A stretch of DNA of 30,604 bases from Pelomonas sp046294815 (GCA_046294815.1 JBKBOJ010000039.1:1-30604), one strand, 5' to 3'; counted from the stretch's first letter, positions 14,404 through 24,174 are shown. Translations and numbers: made by a program. Notes: a model not told the origin generated them from the sequence alone.

Positions 14404-15654
14404 ATGACCGCTACCGTGGACCGCAAGGCCTGGTCCGTCCTGATCGTCAGCACCCTGGCCTTCACTGTCTGCTTCATGGTCTGGATGATGTTCGGCGTCA
14501 TCGGCATCCCGATCAAGAAACAGCTCGGCCTCAACGCCACCGAGTTCGGCCTGCTCACCGCCATGCCGGTGCTGACTGGCTCGCTGGTGCGCGTGCCGTT
14601 AGGGCTGTGGACCGACCGCTACGGCGGCCGCATCGTGATGACCCTGCTGATGGCGCTCACCGTGCCGGCGATCTGGCTGATGGCCTACGCCACGCAGTAC
14701 TGGCACTTCCTCGTCATCGGCCTGTTCGTCGGCCTGGCGGGAGGGTCGTTCTCGGTCGGCACGCCCTATGTGGCGCGCTGGTTCCCGAAGAGCCGTCAGG
14801 GCATGGCGATGGGCGTCTACGGCGCCGGCAACTCCGGCTCGGCGGTGAACAAATTCGTCGCCCCGGCTCTGCTCGTCGCCTTCGGCTGGACCATGGTGCC
14901 CCAGGTGTACGCGGCCATCATGGCCGGCACGCTGCTGCTGTTCTGGTTCTTCAGCTATAGCGACCCCAAGCACCTGGTGCCCAGCAACGTGAAGTTCAGT
15001 GAGCAGCTCAAGCTGCTCAAGGACCCCAAGGTGCTGAAGTACTGCCAGTACTACAGCATCGTGTTCGGTGGCTACGTGGCGCTGGCGCTGTGGATGGTGC
15101 AGTACTACGTCGGCGAGTATGGGTTGGACATCCGCGTCGCTGCGCTGCTGGCCGCCTGCTTCAGCCTGCCCGGCGGCGTGCTGCGCGCGATTGGCGGCGT
15201 GCTGTCGGACAAGTACGGCGCGCACAAGGTCACCTGGTGGGTGATGTGGGTGAGCTGGGTCTGCCTGTTTCTGCTTAGCTACCCGCAGACCGAGTTCACC
15301 GTGGCCACCATCGACGGCCCCAAGACCTTCCATATCGGCCTGAACGTGTACGTCTTCACCGCCCTCATGGCCGTGCTGGGCGTGGCCTGGGCCTTCGGCA
15401 AGGCCTCGGTGTTCAAGTACATCAGCGACGACTACCCGCAGAACATCGGCGCCATCAGCGGCATCGTCGGCCTGGCCGGTGGCCTGGGCGGTTTCGTGCT
15501 GCCCATCCTGTTCGGCGCGCTGCTGGACCTCACCGGCATCCGCTCCTCCGCCTTCATGTTCATGTACGGCGTGGTCTGGGTCTCGCTGATCTGGATGTAC
15601 TGGACCGAGGTGCGTCGCACCGACGTCATGGGCCATGGCGTGCAGCCGGCCTGA
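14404..15654 (+). CDS. narK1: NarK1-type nitrate transporter (MFS)
   Basis: The 416-residue inner-membrane protein has about 12 helices of the nitrate/nitrite porter family. It shows the substrate-binding arginine R63 (LVRVPLG), a nitrate signature in GLAGGSFSVGTPYVARWFP and MGVYGAGNSG, the second arginine in LRAIGG, and GIVGLAGGLGGFVLP. Its length and sequence fit the NarK1 branch, thought to import nitrate with protons. The strong Shine-Dalgarno AGGAGG (14391-14396) fixes the start. It is followed 18 bases later by the NarK2 branch gene, the classic NarK1-NarK2 pair of denitrifiers. Confidence 0.93.
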   Translation: MTATVDRKAWSVLIVSTLAFTVCFMVWMMFGVIGIPIKKQLGLNATEFGLLTAMPVLTGSLVRVPLGLWTDRYGGRIVMTLLMALTVPAIWLMAYATQYWHFLVIGLFVGLAGGSFSVGTPYVARWFPKSRQGMAMGVYGAGNSGSAVNKFVAPALLVAFGWTMVPQVYAAIMAGTLLLFWFFSYSDPKHLVPSNVKFSEQLKLLKDPKVLKYCQYYSIVFGGYVALALWMVQYYVGEYGLDIRVAALLAACFSLPGGVLRAIGGVLSDKYGAHKVTWWVMWVSWVCLFLLSYPQTEFTVATIDGPKTFHIGLNVYVFTALMAVLGVAWAFGKASVFKYISDDYPQNIGAISGIVGLAGGLGGFVLPILFGALLDLTGIRSSAFMFMYGVVWVSLIWMYWTEVRRTDVMGHGVQPA

Positions 15655-15672
15655 TCGCAACGAGGAAAAGAC

Positions 15673-17283
15673 ATGAGCAAGAACGACATCGCCGATTGGC
15701 GCCCGGAAGACGAGGCTTTCTGGAACTCCACCGGCAAGCGCATCGCCTACCGCAACCTCTGGATCTCCATCCCGGCCCTGCTGTGCGGCTTCGCCGTCTG
15801 GGGCATGTGGGGGATCATCGCCGTGCAGATGCTCAACCTCGGCTTCCCGTTCACGCAGGCCGAGCTGTTCACGCTGACGGCCGTCGCCGGCATCTCCGGC
15901 GCCACGATGCGCATCCCGGCCAGCTTTCTGATCCGCATGGCCGGCGGCCGCAACACGATTTTTCTCACCACCGCCATGCTGCTGGCCCCGGCCATCGGCA
16001 CCGGCATCGCGCTGCAGCACCCCGAGTGGCCGCTGTGGGTCTTCCAGCTGATGGCGCTGTGGTCGGGCGTGGGCGGCGGCAACTTTGCGTCGTCGATGTC
16101 CAACATCTCCACCTTCTTCCCCAAGCGCCTGCAGGGCACGGCGCTGGGCCTGAACGCGGGTCTGGGCAACTTCGGCGTGACGACCATGCAGATCGTCATC
16201 CCGCTGGTGATGACGGTCGGCTTCTTCGGGCTCAGCGGTGAGCCGATGACGCTCGTGAAGGACAGCGGCTGGATCTTCGGCAAGATCCCCGCGGGCACGC
16301 CCACCTGGATCCAGAACGCCGGCTTTGCCTGGGTGCTGTCGCTGGTGCCGCTGTCCATCCTGTGCTGGTTCGGCATGAACAACCTGAAGACGGTGACGCC
16401 GAATGCCGGCTCGCCGCTGATGGCCTTCCTGAAGATCAGCTACCTGTATTCGCTGGCCTTCATCCCGACCATCGGCATGCTGTATCTCTACCTGCCCAAG
16501 CCCACCGGCCTGGGGCTCTTGAGCATGTGGGTGGCGATCCCGCTGGACATCTGCGCGGCGCTCTTGGTGATGCGCCTGGCGGCCTTCGGCGCGATGAAGG
16601 AGAACGTCGCCAAGCAGTTCGCGATCTTCAGCAACAAGCACACCTGGAGCCTGACCGCCCTTTATGTGGTGACCTTCGGCAGCTTCATCGGCTTTTCAAT
16701 GGCGCTGCCGCTGGCCATCACGGTGATCTTCGGCTTCCAGCATGTGCCGGACGCGGCCGGGGTGTTGACCCACACGCTGAAGAACCCGAATGCGCCTTCG
16801 GCGCTGACCTATGCGTGGATCGGTCCCTTCGTCGGCGCGGCGATCCGGCCCGTCGGCGGCTGGATCTCGGACAAGGTGGGCGGCTCCATCGTCACCCAGG
16901 TCATCTCGGCGGTGATGGTGTTCGCGTCGGTGGCCGTCGGCTATGTGATGCAGCAGGCCTACGGCTCGGCCACGCCGGAGCAGTACTTCCCGATGTTCAT
17001 GGGGCTGATGGTGCTGCTCTTTGCCGCCAGCGGCATCGGCAACGGTTCGACGTTCCGCTCGGTGGGGGTGATCTTTGACCGCACGCAGGCGGGTCCGGTG
17101 CTGGGCTGGACGTCGGCCGTTGCCGCCTATGGCGCCTTCATCGCGCCGGTGCTGATCGGCGAGCAGATCAAGGCGGGGACGCCGCAGCTGGCCTTCTATG
17201 GGTTTGCGGTGTTTTACGCGCTGTGTTTGGTGTTGAACTGGTGGTTCTATCTGCGCCGCGGGGCCGAGATCAAAAACCCCTGA
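15673..17283 (+). CDS. narK2: NarK2-type nitrate/nitrite antiporter (MFS)
   Basis: The 536-residue protein is a larger NarK-family porter with extra loops. It keeps R80 (GATMRIP), GGGNFASSM, the nitrate signature LGLNAGLGN with both asparagines (N161, N166), the second arginine in AAIRPVGG, and GIGNGSTFR. NarK2 proteins exchange cytoplasmic nitrite for nitrate during respiration. The N-terminus WRPEDEAFWNSTGKRIAYRNL is typical of the branch. Ribosome binding sequence AACGAGGAAAAGAC precedes ATG 15673. A strong terminator follows it, so narK1-narK2 may form a transcript of its own. Confidence 0.94.
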   Translation: MSKNDIADWRPEDEAFWNSTGKRIAYRNLWISIPALLCGFAVWGMWGIIAVQMLNLGFPFTQAELFTLTAVAGISGATMRIPASFLIRMAGGRNTIFLTTAMLLAPAIGTGIALQHPEWPLWVFQLMALWSGVGGGNFASSMSNISTFFPKRLQGTALGLNAGLGNFGVTTMQIVIPLVMTVGFFGLSGEPMTLVKDSGWIFGKIPAGTPTWIQNAGFAWVLSLVPLSILCWFGMNNLKTVTPNAGSPLMAFLKISYLYSLAFIPTIGMLYLYLPKPTGLGLLSMWVAIPLDICAALLVMRLAAFGAMKENVAKQFAIFSNKHTWSLTALYVVTFGSFIGFSMALPLAITVIFGFQHVPDAAGVLTHTLKNPNAPSALTYAWIGPFVGAAIRPVGGWISDKVGGSIVTQVISAVMVFASVAVGYVMQQAYGSATPEQYFPMFMGLMVLLFAASGIGNGSTFRSVGVIFDRTQAGPVLGWTSAVAAYGAFIAPVLIGEQIKAGTPQLAFYGFAVFYALCLVLNWWFYLRRGAEIKNP

Positions 17284-17305
17284 GCAACGGCAGCTGAGCT
17301 CTGTT

Positions 17306-17336
17306 GATCGCGCCCCATGGGGCGCGATTCTTTTTT
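17306..17336 (+). terminator. Rho-independent terminator after narK2
   Basis: ATCGCGCCCC (17307-17316) pairs perfectly with GGGGCGCGAT (17319-17328) and is followed by TCTTTTTT. This is the clearest intrinsic terminator in the window and separates narK1-narK2 from the narK-like/narGHJI genes. Confidence 0.92.
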
Positions 17337-17394
17337 GTGCGAGTGCGGGGATGCAGCCCAGGCCGGCCCAAGCTGCCGCGCCAACCCGTACGCA

Positions 17395-17418
17395 GCCATC
17401 GTCCGAAAGAACGATGGC
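17395..17418. promoter_or_regulatory. Inverted repeat upstream of the third NarK gene
   Basis: GCCATCGT at 17395-17402 and ACGATGGC at 17411-17418 are perfect complements around CCGAAAGA. It lies about 80 bases before ATG 17498, in the region that must hold the promoter of the narGHJI unit if the terminator at 17306 works. It could be an operator or an RNA hairpin. Confidence 0.45.
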
Positions 17419-17497
17419 GCCTGTTCGCCGCCTCGTCCTTCCGCGCCAGCGCCCCCCGACCGCCGGTGGATGGGCACGCGAGGCCGCGTGGCAGACC

Positions 17498-18814
17498 ATG
17501 CTCACCGTGAGCCAGACCCTGTCCTTGCCGCTGCCCTGGAACCCGGAAGACCCCGACTTCTGGGCCAGCCACGGCCGTGCGGTGGCGTTGCGCAACCTCG
17601 GCTTCGCCGTCCCGGCGCTGGCCTTGTCGTTCGCCGTGTGGATGCTGTTGCCGGCGTTGGTGGTGCACCTGCCGGCCGCGGGCTTTCGCTACAGCACCAA
17701 CCAGCTGTTCTGGCTCAGCGCGCTGCCGGCGCTGTGCGGCGCCACGCTGCGCATCTTCTACGGCTTCGCCGTGCCGCGCATCGGCGGGCGGCGCTGGACG
17801 ACCTGGTCCACCGCCAGCCTGCTGTTGCCCACCGCCGGCATCGCGCTGGCCGTGCAAGACCCGGCCACGCCCTATGAGTGGATGGTGGCGCTGGCCCTGC
17901 TCAGCGGCCTGGGCGGCGCCAACTTCGCCAGCGGCATGGCCCACATCAGCGCCTGCTTCCCGGCGCATGAGCAGGGCGTGGCGCTGGGGCTGGGCGCGGG
18001 CTTGGCCCACCTGGGCGTCGGGCTGGTGCAGTGGGGGGTGCCGCAGGCCGCCCGGCTGGATCTGTTTGGCTTGCCGCCGCTGGCCGGCGCCGGCTTGGTC
18101 TGGCTGCCGCTGATCGCGCTGGCCAGCCTGGCCGCATGGCTGGGCATGGACGACCTGCCGGGCCATGGCGTCAGCATTGCTGAGCAGGCCCAGCTGTTCA
18201 CGCGCCGCCACAGCTGGCTGATGAGCTGGCTGTACCTGGGCAGCTTTGGCAGCTTCATCGGCTTCTCGGCGGCGTATCCGCTGCTGCTGAAGCGCCAGTT
18301 TCCAGACCTGGACGGCGCCGAGCAGCTGGCCTGGTTGGGTCCGCTGCTGGGCGCGCTGGCCCGACCGCTGGGCGGCTGGGCGGCGGACCGCTGCGGCGGT
18401 GCCCGCATCAGCATGGCCTGCTTCGCCGCGCTGGCGATCGGCGTGCTGGGCGTCCTGGTGGCGCTGGGCGGGCAGGGTGGTGGGGTGTTCGTTGCCAGCT
18501 TCCTGCTGCTGTTCGTGGCGTCCGGCATTGCCAACGGCAGCACCTTCCGCATGGTCCCGCTGGGCTTTCTGCGCGAGGCCCGCTTGGCGGGCAGCTCGCT
18601 GGCCGAGGCCCAGGCGCGCGGCATGGCGGCGCTGGGCCTGTGCGCCGCCATCGGCGCCTACGGCGGCTTTTTCATCCCCAAGAGCTTTGGCAGCGCCATC
18701 GCGCTGACCGGCGACCCCACGGCCGCCTTGCTCTGCTTCCTGGCGTTCTACCTGAGCTGCATCGCCATCTGTGCGTGGTGCTACCTCAGGCGGGGCGCAC
18801 CCCTTTCTTGCTAA
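17498..18814 (+). CDS. Third NarK/NarU-like MFS transporter with altered nitrate signature
   Basis: The 438-residue, 12-helix protein resembles E. coli NarK more closely than the two preceding porters do: R85 in GATLRIFYGF, GGRRWTTWST, YLGSFGSFIGFSA, the second arginine in GALARPLGGW, and GGFFIPKSFGSAIALTG. The first nitrate signature differs: where NarK2 here has LGLNAGLGN, this has LGLGAGLAH (163-171), so both asparagines are replaced (G166, H171). It may transport nitrite or another anion, or have changed kinetics. The start MLTVSQTL was chosen because NPEDPDFW, the family's first conserved stretch, follows; the frame is open further upstream. It ends 15 bases before narG, with which it must be cotranscribed. 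Confidence 0.88.
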   Translation: MLTVSQTLSLPLPWNPEDPDFWASHGRAVALRNLGFAVPALALSFAVWMLLPALVVHLPAAGFRYSTNQLFWLSALPALCGATLRIFYGFAVPRIGGRRWTTWSTASLLLPTAGIALAVQDPATPYEWMVALALLSGLGGANFASGMAHISACFPAHEQGVALGLGAGLAHLGVGLVQWGVPQAARLDLFGLPPLAGAGLVWLPLIALASLAAWLGMDDLPGHGVSIAEQAQLFTRRHSWLMSWLYLGSFGSFIGFSAAYPLLLKRQFPDLDGAEQLAWLGPLLGALARPLGGWAADRCGGARISMACFAALAIGVLGVLVALGGQGGGVFVASFLLLFVASGIANGSTFRMVPLGFLREARLAGSSLAEAQARGMAALGLCAAIGAYGGFFIPKSFGSAIALTGDPTAALLCFLAFYLSCIAICAWCYLRRGAPLSC

Positions 18815-18829
18815 CCGGAGATACGCTCC

Positions 18830-21800
18830 ATGTCCCATTTCTTGGATCGCCTGATCGCCTTCCAGCTGCCGAAGGAAACCTTCGCCGCCGGCCACGGTGT
18901 GACCACCGGCGAAGACCGCACCTGGGAGGATGCCTACCGCAACCGCTGGGCCCACGACAAGATCGTGCGCAGCACGCATGGCGTGAACTGCACCGGCTCC
19001 TGTTCGTGGAAGATCTATGTGAAGGGCGGCATCGTCACCTGGGAAACCCAGCAGACCGATTACCCGCGCACCCGCGCCGATCTGCCCAACCACGAGCCGC
19101 GCGGCTGCGCGCGCGGTGCCTCATACAGCTGGTATCTCTACAGCGCCAACCGCGTGAAGTACCCGATGGTGCGCGGCCGCCTGCTCAAGCGCTGGCGCGA
19201 GGCCAAGGCGGTGGCCAAGGATCCCGTCGCCGCCTGGGCCTTGATCCAGGCCGACGAGGCGGCGCGCCGCGACTACCAGCAGCTGCGCGGCATGGGCGGC
19301 TTCGTGCGCTCGACCTGGGACGAGGTCAACGAGCTGATCGCCGCGGCCAATGTCTACACGATCAAGCAGCATGGCCCCGATCGCATCATCGGCTTCTCGC
19401 CGATCCCGGCGATGTCCATGGTCAGCTACGCCGCTGGCAGCCGTTATTTGAGCCTGATCGGCGGCGTCTGCATGAGCTTTTACGACTGGTATTGCGACCT
19501 GCCGCCCTCCAGCCCGCAGATCTGGGGCGAGCAGACCGACGTGCCCGAGTCGGCCGATTGGTACAACAGCCACTACATCATCGCCTGGGGCTCCAACGTG
19601 CCGCAGACGCGCACGCCGGACGCGCACTTCTTCACCGAGGTGCGCTACAAGGGCGCGAAGACCGTCGCGGTGACGCCGGACTATTCGGAGGTCGCCAAGC
19701 TCGCCGACCTCTGGCTGCACCCCAAGCAGGGCACTGATGCGGCGCTGGCCATGGCCATGGGCCATGTCGCACTCAACGAGTTCTATTTCAAGCAGCGCTC
19801 GCCCTATTTCGACGACTACGCGCGGCGCTACACCGACCTGCCGCTGCTGGTGCTCTTGCAGGAGCAAACCCTGCCCGATGGGCGCAAGACGCATGTGCCC
19901 ACGCGCTATCTGCGCGCCAGCGATCTGCAGGGCCAGATGGGGCAGAGCAACAACCCCGAGTGGAAGACCCTGGCCTTTGACGACAGCGGCCGCCTGGTGC
20001 TGCCCAACGGCTCGATCGGCTTCCGCTGGGGCGCCGAAGGGCGCTCCGATGCAGGCCACTGGAACCTGGAGGCCAAGGAAGCGCAGACGGGCAGCGAGGT
20101 GCGGCTCAAGCTCTCGCTGGTCGAGGACGGCGCGCAGGCGCACGAGATCACCGAGGTCGCCTTCCCCTACTTCGCCGGCACCGCAAGCAGCCACTTCACG
20201 CCCAACCCGCAGGCCGACGGCGTGAGCCATCGGGCCAAGGTGCCGGCGACGCGCTTGCAGACCAATGACGGCGAGGTGCTGGTCGCCACGGTGTTCGATC
20301 TGCAGGCGGCGCAGTACGGCATCAACCGCGGCTTCGGCTCCGGCGCCAAGGACTACGACGACAACGCCCCCTACACGCCGGCCTGGCAGGAGGCCATCAC
20401 CGGCGTGCCGCGCGCGCAGGTGATCCGCGTCGCCCGCGAGTTCGCCGAGAACGCGCACAAGACCCAGGGCAAGTCGATGATCATCATCGGCGCGGCGATG
20501 AACCACTGGTACCACTGCGACATGAACTACCGCGGTGTCATCAACCTCTTGATGATGTGCGGTTGCATCGGCCAGAGTGGCGGTGGCTGGGCGCATTACG
20601 TCGGTCAGGAAAAGCTGCGCCCGCAGACCGGCTGGGTGCCGCTGGCCTTCGCCACCGACTGGGTGCGCCCGCCGCGGCAGCAGAACAGCACCAGCTTCTT
20701 CTATGCCCACACCGACCAGTGGCGTTACGAGAAGCTGAGCGTGAGCGAAGTGCTCTCGCCGCTGGCCACCGAGGCCGAGCGCGCCGAGTTCAACGGCAGC
20801 CTGATCGACTGCAACGTCCGCGCCGAGCGCATGGGCTGGCTGCCCAGCGCGCCGCAGCTCAAGACCAACCCGCTGCAGGTGGTGAAGGATGCCACCGCCG
20901 CGGGGATGAACCCCAAGGACTATGTGGTGCAGGCGCTGCGCGACGGTTCGCTGCAGATGAGCTGCGAGGACCCGGACGCACCGCAGAACTGGCCGCGCAA
21001 CATGTTCGTCTGGCGCTCCAACCTGCTGGGCTCCAGTGGCAAGGGCCATGAGTATTTCTGCAAGCATTTGCTCGGCACCGAAAACGGCGTGCAGGGCAAG
21101 GACCTGGGCGCGGATGACGCCAAGCCGCGCGAGGTGCGCTGGCACGCACAGGCGCCGCAGGGCAAGCTGGACCTGCTGGTAACGCTGGACTTCCGCATGA
21201 GCACGACCTGTCTGTACTCGGACATCGTGCTGCCCACGGCGAGCTGGTACGAGAAGAACGACCTCAACACCAGCGACATGCACCCCTTCATCCACCCGCT
21301 GTCGGCGGCAGTGGACCCGGTCTGGCAGGCGCGCAGCGACTGGGAGATCTACAAGGGTTTTGCGAAGGCCTTCTCCGAGGTCTGCGTGGGTCACCTCGGT
21401 GTGGAGAAGGAGGTGGTGCTCAGCCCGCTGATGCACGACACGCCCGCCGAGCTGGCCCAGCCGCTGGGCGTGCAGGATTGGAAGAAGGGCGAGTGCGAGC
21501 TCATCCCCGGCAAGACCGCGCCCAACATCGTGGTCGTCGAGCGCGACTACCCGGCGACCTACGAGCGCTTCACCTCGCTGGGCCCCTTGCTCGACAAGCT
21601 GGGCAATGGCGGCAAGGGCATCAGCTGGGACACCAAGACCGAGGTGGCGCAACTGGCCGAGCTCAACGGCAAGGATGCCGCCGGCCGCGCCCGCATCGTC
21701 AGCGACATCGACGCCTGCGAAGTCATCCTGCAGCTGGCGCCGGAGACCAATGGCCATGTCGCAGTGAAGGCCTGGGAGGCACAATCGAAGGCCACGGGGC

Positions 21801-22621
21801 GCGAGCACACGCACCTGGCGCTGCACCGCGAGGACGAGAAGATCCGTTACCGCGATATCCAGGCGCAGCCGCGCAAGATCATCAGCTCACCGACCTGGAG
21901 CGGGCTGGAGAGCGAGAAGGTCTCCTACAACGCCGGCTACACCAACGTCCATGAACTGATCCCCTGGCGCACCCTGACCGGCCGCCAGCAGTTCTACCAG
22001 GACCACCCCTGGATGCGCGCCTTCGGCGAAGGTTTCAGCAGCTACCGGCCGCCGATCGACATGAAGGCGACCAGCGGCATGCAGGGCATCAAGCCCAATG
22101 GCAACCCTGAGATCGTGCTGAACTTCATCACGCCGCACCAGAAATGGGGCATCCACAGCACCTACAGCGACAACCTGTTGATGCTGACGCTCAACCGTGG
22201 CGGCCCGGTGATCTGGCTGTCCGAAGACGACGCCAAGAAGGCGGGGATCGAGGACAACGACTGGGTCGAGCTGTTCAACCTCAACGGTGCGATCGCGGCG
22301 CGGGCGGTGGTGAGCCAGCGCGTGAACCCGGGCATGACCCTGATGTACCACGCGCAGGAAAAGATCATCAACACGCCGGGCAGCGAGATCACCGGCGTGC
22401 GCGGCGGCATCCACAACTCGGTGACGCGCATCGTCACCAAGCCGACCCACATGATCGGCGGCTACGCGCAGTACAGCTACGGCTTCAACTACTACGGAAC
22501 GATAGGCACGAACCGCGATGAGTTCGTGGTGATCCGCAAGATGAACAAGGTCGATTGGCTCGACACGCCGCGTGACGACCACCTTGCCGCCGCCTACCAG
22601 GCGCAAGGCGAGAACCCCTGA
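18830..22621 (+). CDS. narG: Respiratory nitrate reductase alpha subunit
   Basis: The 1263-residue molybdo-bis(MGD) subunit reduces nitrate to nitrite on the cytoplasmic face of the inner membrane. It aligns with E. coli NarG throughout. The FS0 iron-sulfur ligands are H50, C54, C58 and C93, with histidine in place of one cysteine as in all NarG. The molybdenum ligand is D219 in SFYDWYCDLPP. The sequence is full length and intact, ending KVDWLDTPRDDHLAAAYQAQ. ATG 18830 has CCGGAG upstream. It forms NarGHI with the next genes. No frameshift or odd composition is seen. Confidence 0.99.
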   Translation: MSHFLDRLIAFQLPKETFAAGHGVTTGEDRTWEDAYRNRWAHDKIVRSTHGVNCTGSCSWKIYVKGGIVTWETQQTDYPRTRADLPNHEPRGCARGASYSWYLYSANRVKYPMVRGRLLKRWREAKAVAKDPVAAWALIQADEAARRDYQQLRGMGGFVRSTWDEVNELIAAANVYTIKQHGPDRIIGFSPIPAMSMVSYAAGSRYLSLIGGVCMSFYDWYCDLPPSSPQIWGEQTDVPESADWYNSHYIIAWGSNVPQTRTPDAHFFTEVRYKGAKTVAVTPDYSEVAKLADLWLHPKQGTDAALAMAMGHVALNEFYFKQRSPYFDDYARRYTDLPLLVLLQEQTLPDGRKTHVPTRYLRASDLQGQMGQSNNPEWKTLAFDDSGRLVLPNGSIGFRWGAEGRSDAGHWNLEAKEAQTGSEVRLKLSLVEDGAQAHEITEVAFPYFAGTASSHFTPNPQADGVSHRAKVPATRLQTNDGEVLVATVFDLQAAQYGINRGFGSGAKDYDDNAPYTPAWQEAITGVPRAQVIRVAREFAENAHKTQGKSMIIIGAAMNHWYHCDMNYRGVINLLMMCGCIGQSGGGWAHYVGQEKLRPQTGWVPLAFATDWVRPPRQQNSTSFFYAHTDQWRYEKLSVSEVLSPLATEAERAEFNGSLIDCNVRAERMGWLPSAPQLKTNPLQVVKDATAAGMNPKDYVVQALRDGSLQMSCEDPDAPQNWPRNMFVWRSNLLGSSGKGHEYFCKHLLGTENGVQGKDLGADDAKPREVRWHAQAPQGKLDLLVTLDFRMSTTCLYSDIVLPTASWYEKNDLNTSDMHPFIHPLSAAVDPVWQARSDWEIYKGFAKAFSEVCVGHLGVEKEVVLSPLMHDTPAELAQPLGVQDWKKGECELIPGKTAPNIVVVERDYPATYERFTSLGPLLDKLGNGGKGISWDTKTEVAQLAELNGKDAAGRARIVSDIDACEVILQLAPETNGHVAVKAWEAQSKATGREHTHLALHREDEKIRYRDIQAQPRKIISSPTWSGLESEKVSYNAGYTNVHELIPWRTLTGRQQFYQDHPWMRAFGEGFSSYRPPIDMKATSGMQGIKPNGNPEIVLNFITPHQKWGIHSTYSDNLLMLTLNRGGPVIWLSEDDAKKAGIEDNDWVELFNLNGAIAARAVVSQRVNPGMTLMYHAQEKIINTPGSEITGVRGGIHNSVTRIVTKPTHMIGGYAQYSYGFNYYGTIGTNRDEFVVIRKMNKVDWLDTPRDDHLAAAYQAQGENP

Positions 22622-22638
22622 GAAGCGAGGAGCACGCA

Positions 22639-24162
22639 ATGAAGATTCGCGCACAGATCGGCATGGTGCTGAACCTGGACAAGTGCATCGGCTGCCACAC
22701 CTGCTCGGTGACCTGCAAGAACGTCTGGACCAGCCGCCCCGGCGTCGAGTACGCCTGGTTCAACAACGTCGAGACCAAGCCGGGCATCGGCTACCCCAAG
22801 GAGTGGGAGAACCAGGACAAGTGGAACGGTGGCTGGATCCGCAAGAGCGACGGCACCCTGCAGCCCCGCCAAGGCGGCAAGTGGTCGCTTCTCATGAAGA
22901 TCTTCGCCAACCCGAACCTGCCGGAGATCGACGACTACTACGAGCCGTTCACGTTCGATTACGACCACCTGCAGTCGGCGCCGGAAATGAAGCACGCGCC
23001 CACCGCGCGGCCGCGCAGCCTGATCACCGGCCAGCGCATGGAGAAAATCGAGTGGGGGCCGAACTGGGAGGAGATCCTCGGCGGCGAGTTCAGCAAGCGC
23101 TCCAAGGACAAGAACTTCGACCAAGTGCAGAAGGAGATCTACGGCCAGTTCGAGAACACCTTCATGATGTACCTGCCCAGGCTGTGCGAGCACTGCCTGA
23201 ATCCCGCCTGCGTGGCGTCTTGCCCTTCGGGCTCGATCTACAAGCGCGAGGAAGACGGCATCGTGCTGATCGACCAGGACAAGTGCCGCGGCTGGCGCAT
23301 GTGCGTGTCGGGCTGCCCGTACAAGAAGATCTACTACAACTGGAAGAGCGGCAAGGCGGAGAAGTGCATCTTCTGCTACCCGCGCATCGAGGCCGGCCAG
23401 CCGACGGTCTGCTCCGAGACCTGCGTGGGCCGCATCCGCTACCTGGGCGTGCTGCTGTACGACGCGGATCGCATCGCCCAAGCCGCGGCGACGCCGAACG
23501 ACAAGGACCTCTACTGGGCCCAGCTCGATCTGTTCCTCGACCCGCATGACCCCAAGGTCATCGAGCAGGCGCGCAAAGACGGCATCCCCGACAACTGGCT
23601 GGAAGCCGCGAAGAACAGCCCGGTCTACCAGATGGCCGTGGACTGGAAGGTCGCGCTGCCCCTGCACCCGGAGTACCGCACGCTGCCGATGGTCTGGTAC
23701 GTGCCGCCGCTCTCGCCCATCAGCGCTGCGGCCAACGCGGGCCAGATCGGGGCCGTGGGCGAGCTGCCCGATGTCAGCCAGTTGCGCATCCCGGTCCAGT
23801 ACCTGGCGAACCTGCTGACCGCCGGCGACACCGCGCCGGTGATCAGCGCCCTGGAACGCATGCTGGCGATGCGCGCCTACCAGCGCGGCGTGCATGTGGA
23901 CGGCGTGAAGAACCACGCCGTCCTCAAGCAGGCCGGTCTCACCGAAGCGCAGGTGCAGGACATGTACCGGGTGATGGCGATCGCCAATTACGAGGACCGC
24001 TTCGTGATCCCGACCACGCACCGCGAGTACGCGGAGAACGCCTTCAATGTGCGCGGCGGTTGCGGCTTCAGCTTCGGCAACGGCTGCTCCGAGGGCGTCA
24101 CCGAGACCAGCCTGTTCGGCTCGGAGAAGAAGCGCACCATCCCCATCAAGGCGACGCTGTAA
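22639..24162 (+). CDS. narH: Respiratory nitrate reductase beta subunit
   Basis: The 507-residue iron-sulfur subunit carries electrons from the NarI hemes to NarG. Ferredoxin-like cysteine groups are visible: C16-x2-C19-x2-C22-x3-C26, C183-x2-C186-x4-C191-x3-C195, and CRGWRMCVSGCP starting at C216, where tryptophan (W219) replaces one cysteine, the mark of the 3Fe-4S cluster. A fourth group follows in KCIFCYPR and CSETCVGR. The C-terminal region contains FNVRGGCGFSFGNGCSEGVTE. The ribosome binding site GCGAGGAGC precedes ATG 22639, 17 bases after the narG stop. Confidence 0.99.
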   Translation: MKIRAQIGMVLNLDKCIGCHTCSVTCKNVWTSRPGVEYAWFNNVETKPGIGYPKEWENQDKWNGGWIRKSDGTLQPRQGGKWSLLMKIFANPNLPEIDDYYEPFTFDYDHLQSAPEMKHAPTARPRSLITGQRMEKIEWGPNWEEILGGEFSKRSKDKNFDQVQKEIYGQFENTFMMYLPRLCEHCLNPACVASCPSGSIYKREEDGIVLIDQDKCRGWRMCVSGCPYKKIYYNWKSGKAEKCIFCYPRIEAGQPTVCSETCVGRIRYLGVLLYDADRIAQAAATPNDKDLYWAQLDLFLDPHDPKVIEQARKDGIPDNWLEAAKNSPVYQMAVDWKVALPLHPEYRTLPMVWYVPPLSPISAAANAGQIGAVGELPDVSQLRIPVQYLANLLTAGDTAPVISALERMLAMRAYQRGVHVDGVKNHAVLKQAGLTEAQVQDMYRVMAIANYEDRFVIPTTHREYAENAFNVRGGCGFSFGNGCSEGVTETSLFGSEKKRTIPIKATL

Positions 24163-24174
24163 AGGGGCGCGACC

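Noticed and set aside
14599..16641. A 680-codon open frame antisense to narK1 and narK2
   Set aside because: The predicted product is His/Gln/Arg-rich low-complexity sequence, a mirror of membrane-protein codons.
19121..21826. A 901-codon open frame antisense to narG
   Set aside because: narG on the plus strand is an intact, recognisable gene. Long antisense frames are expected in DNA this GC-rich, and the antisense product shows no family resemblance.
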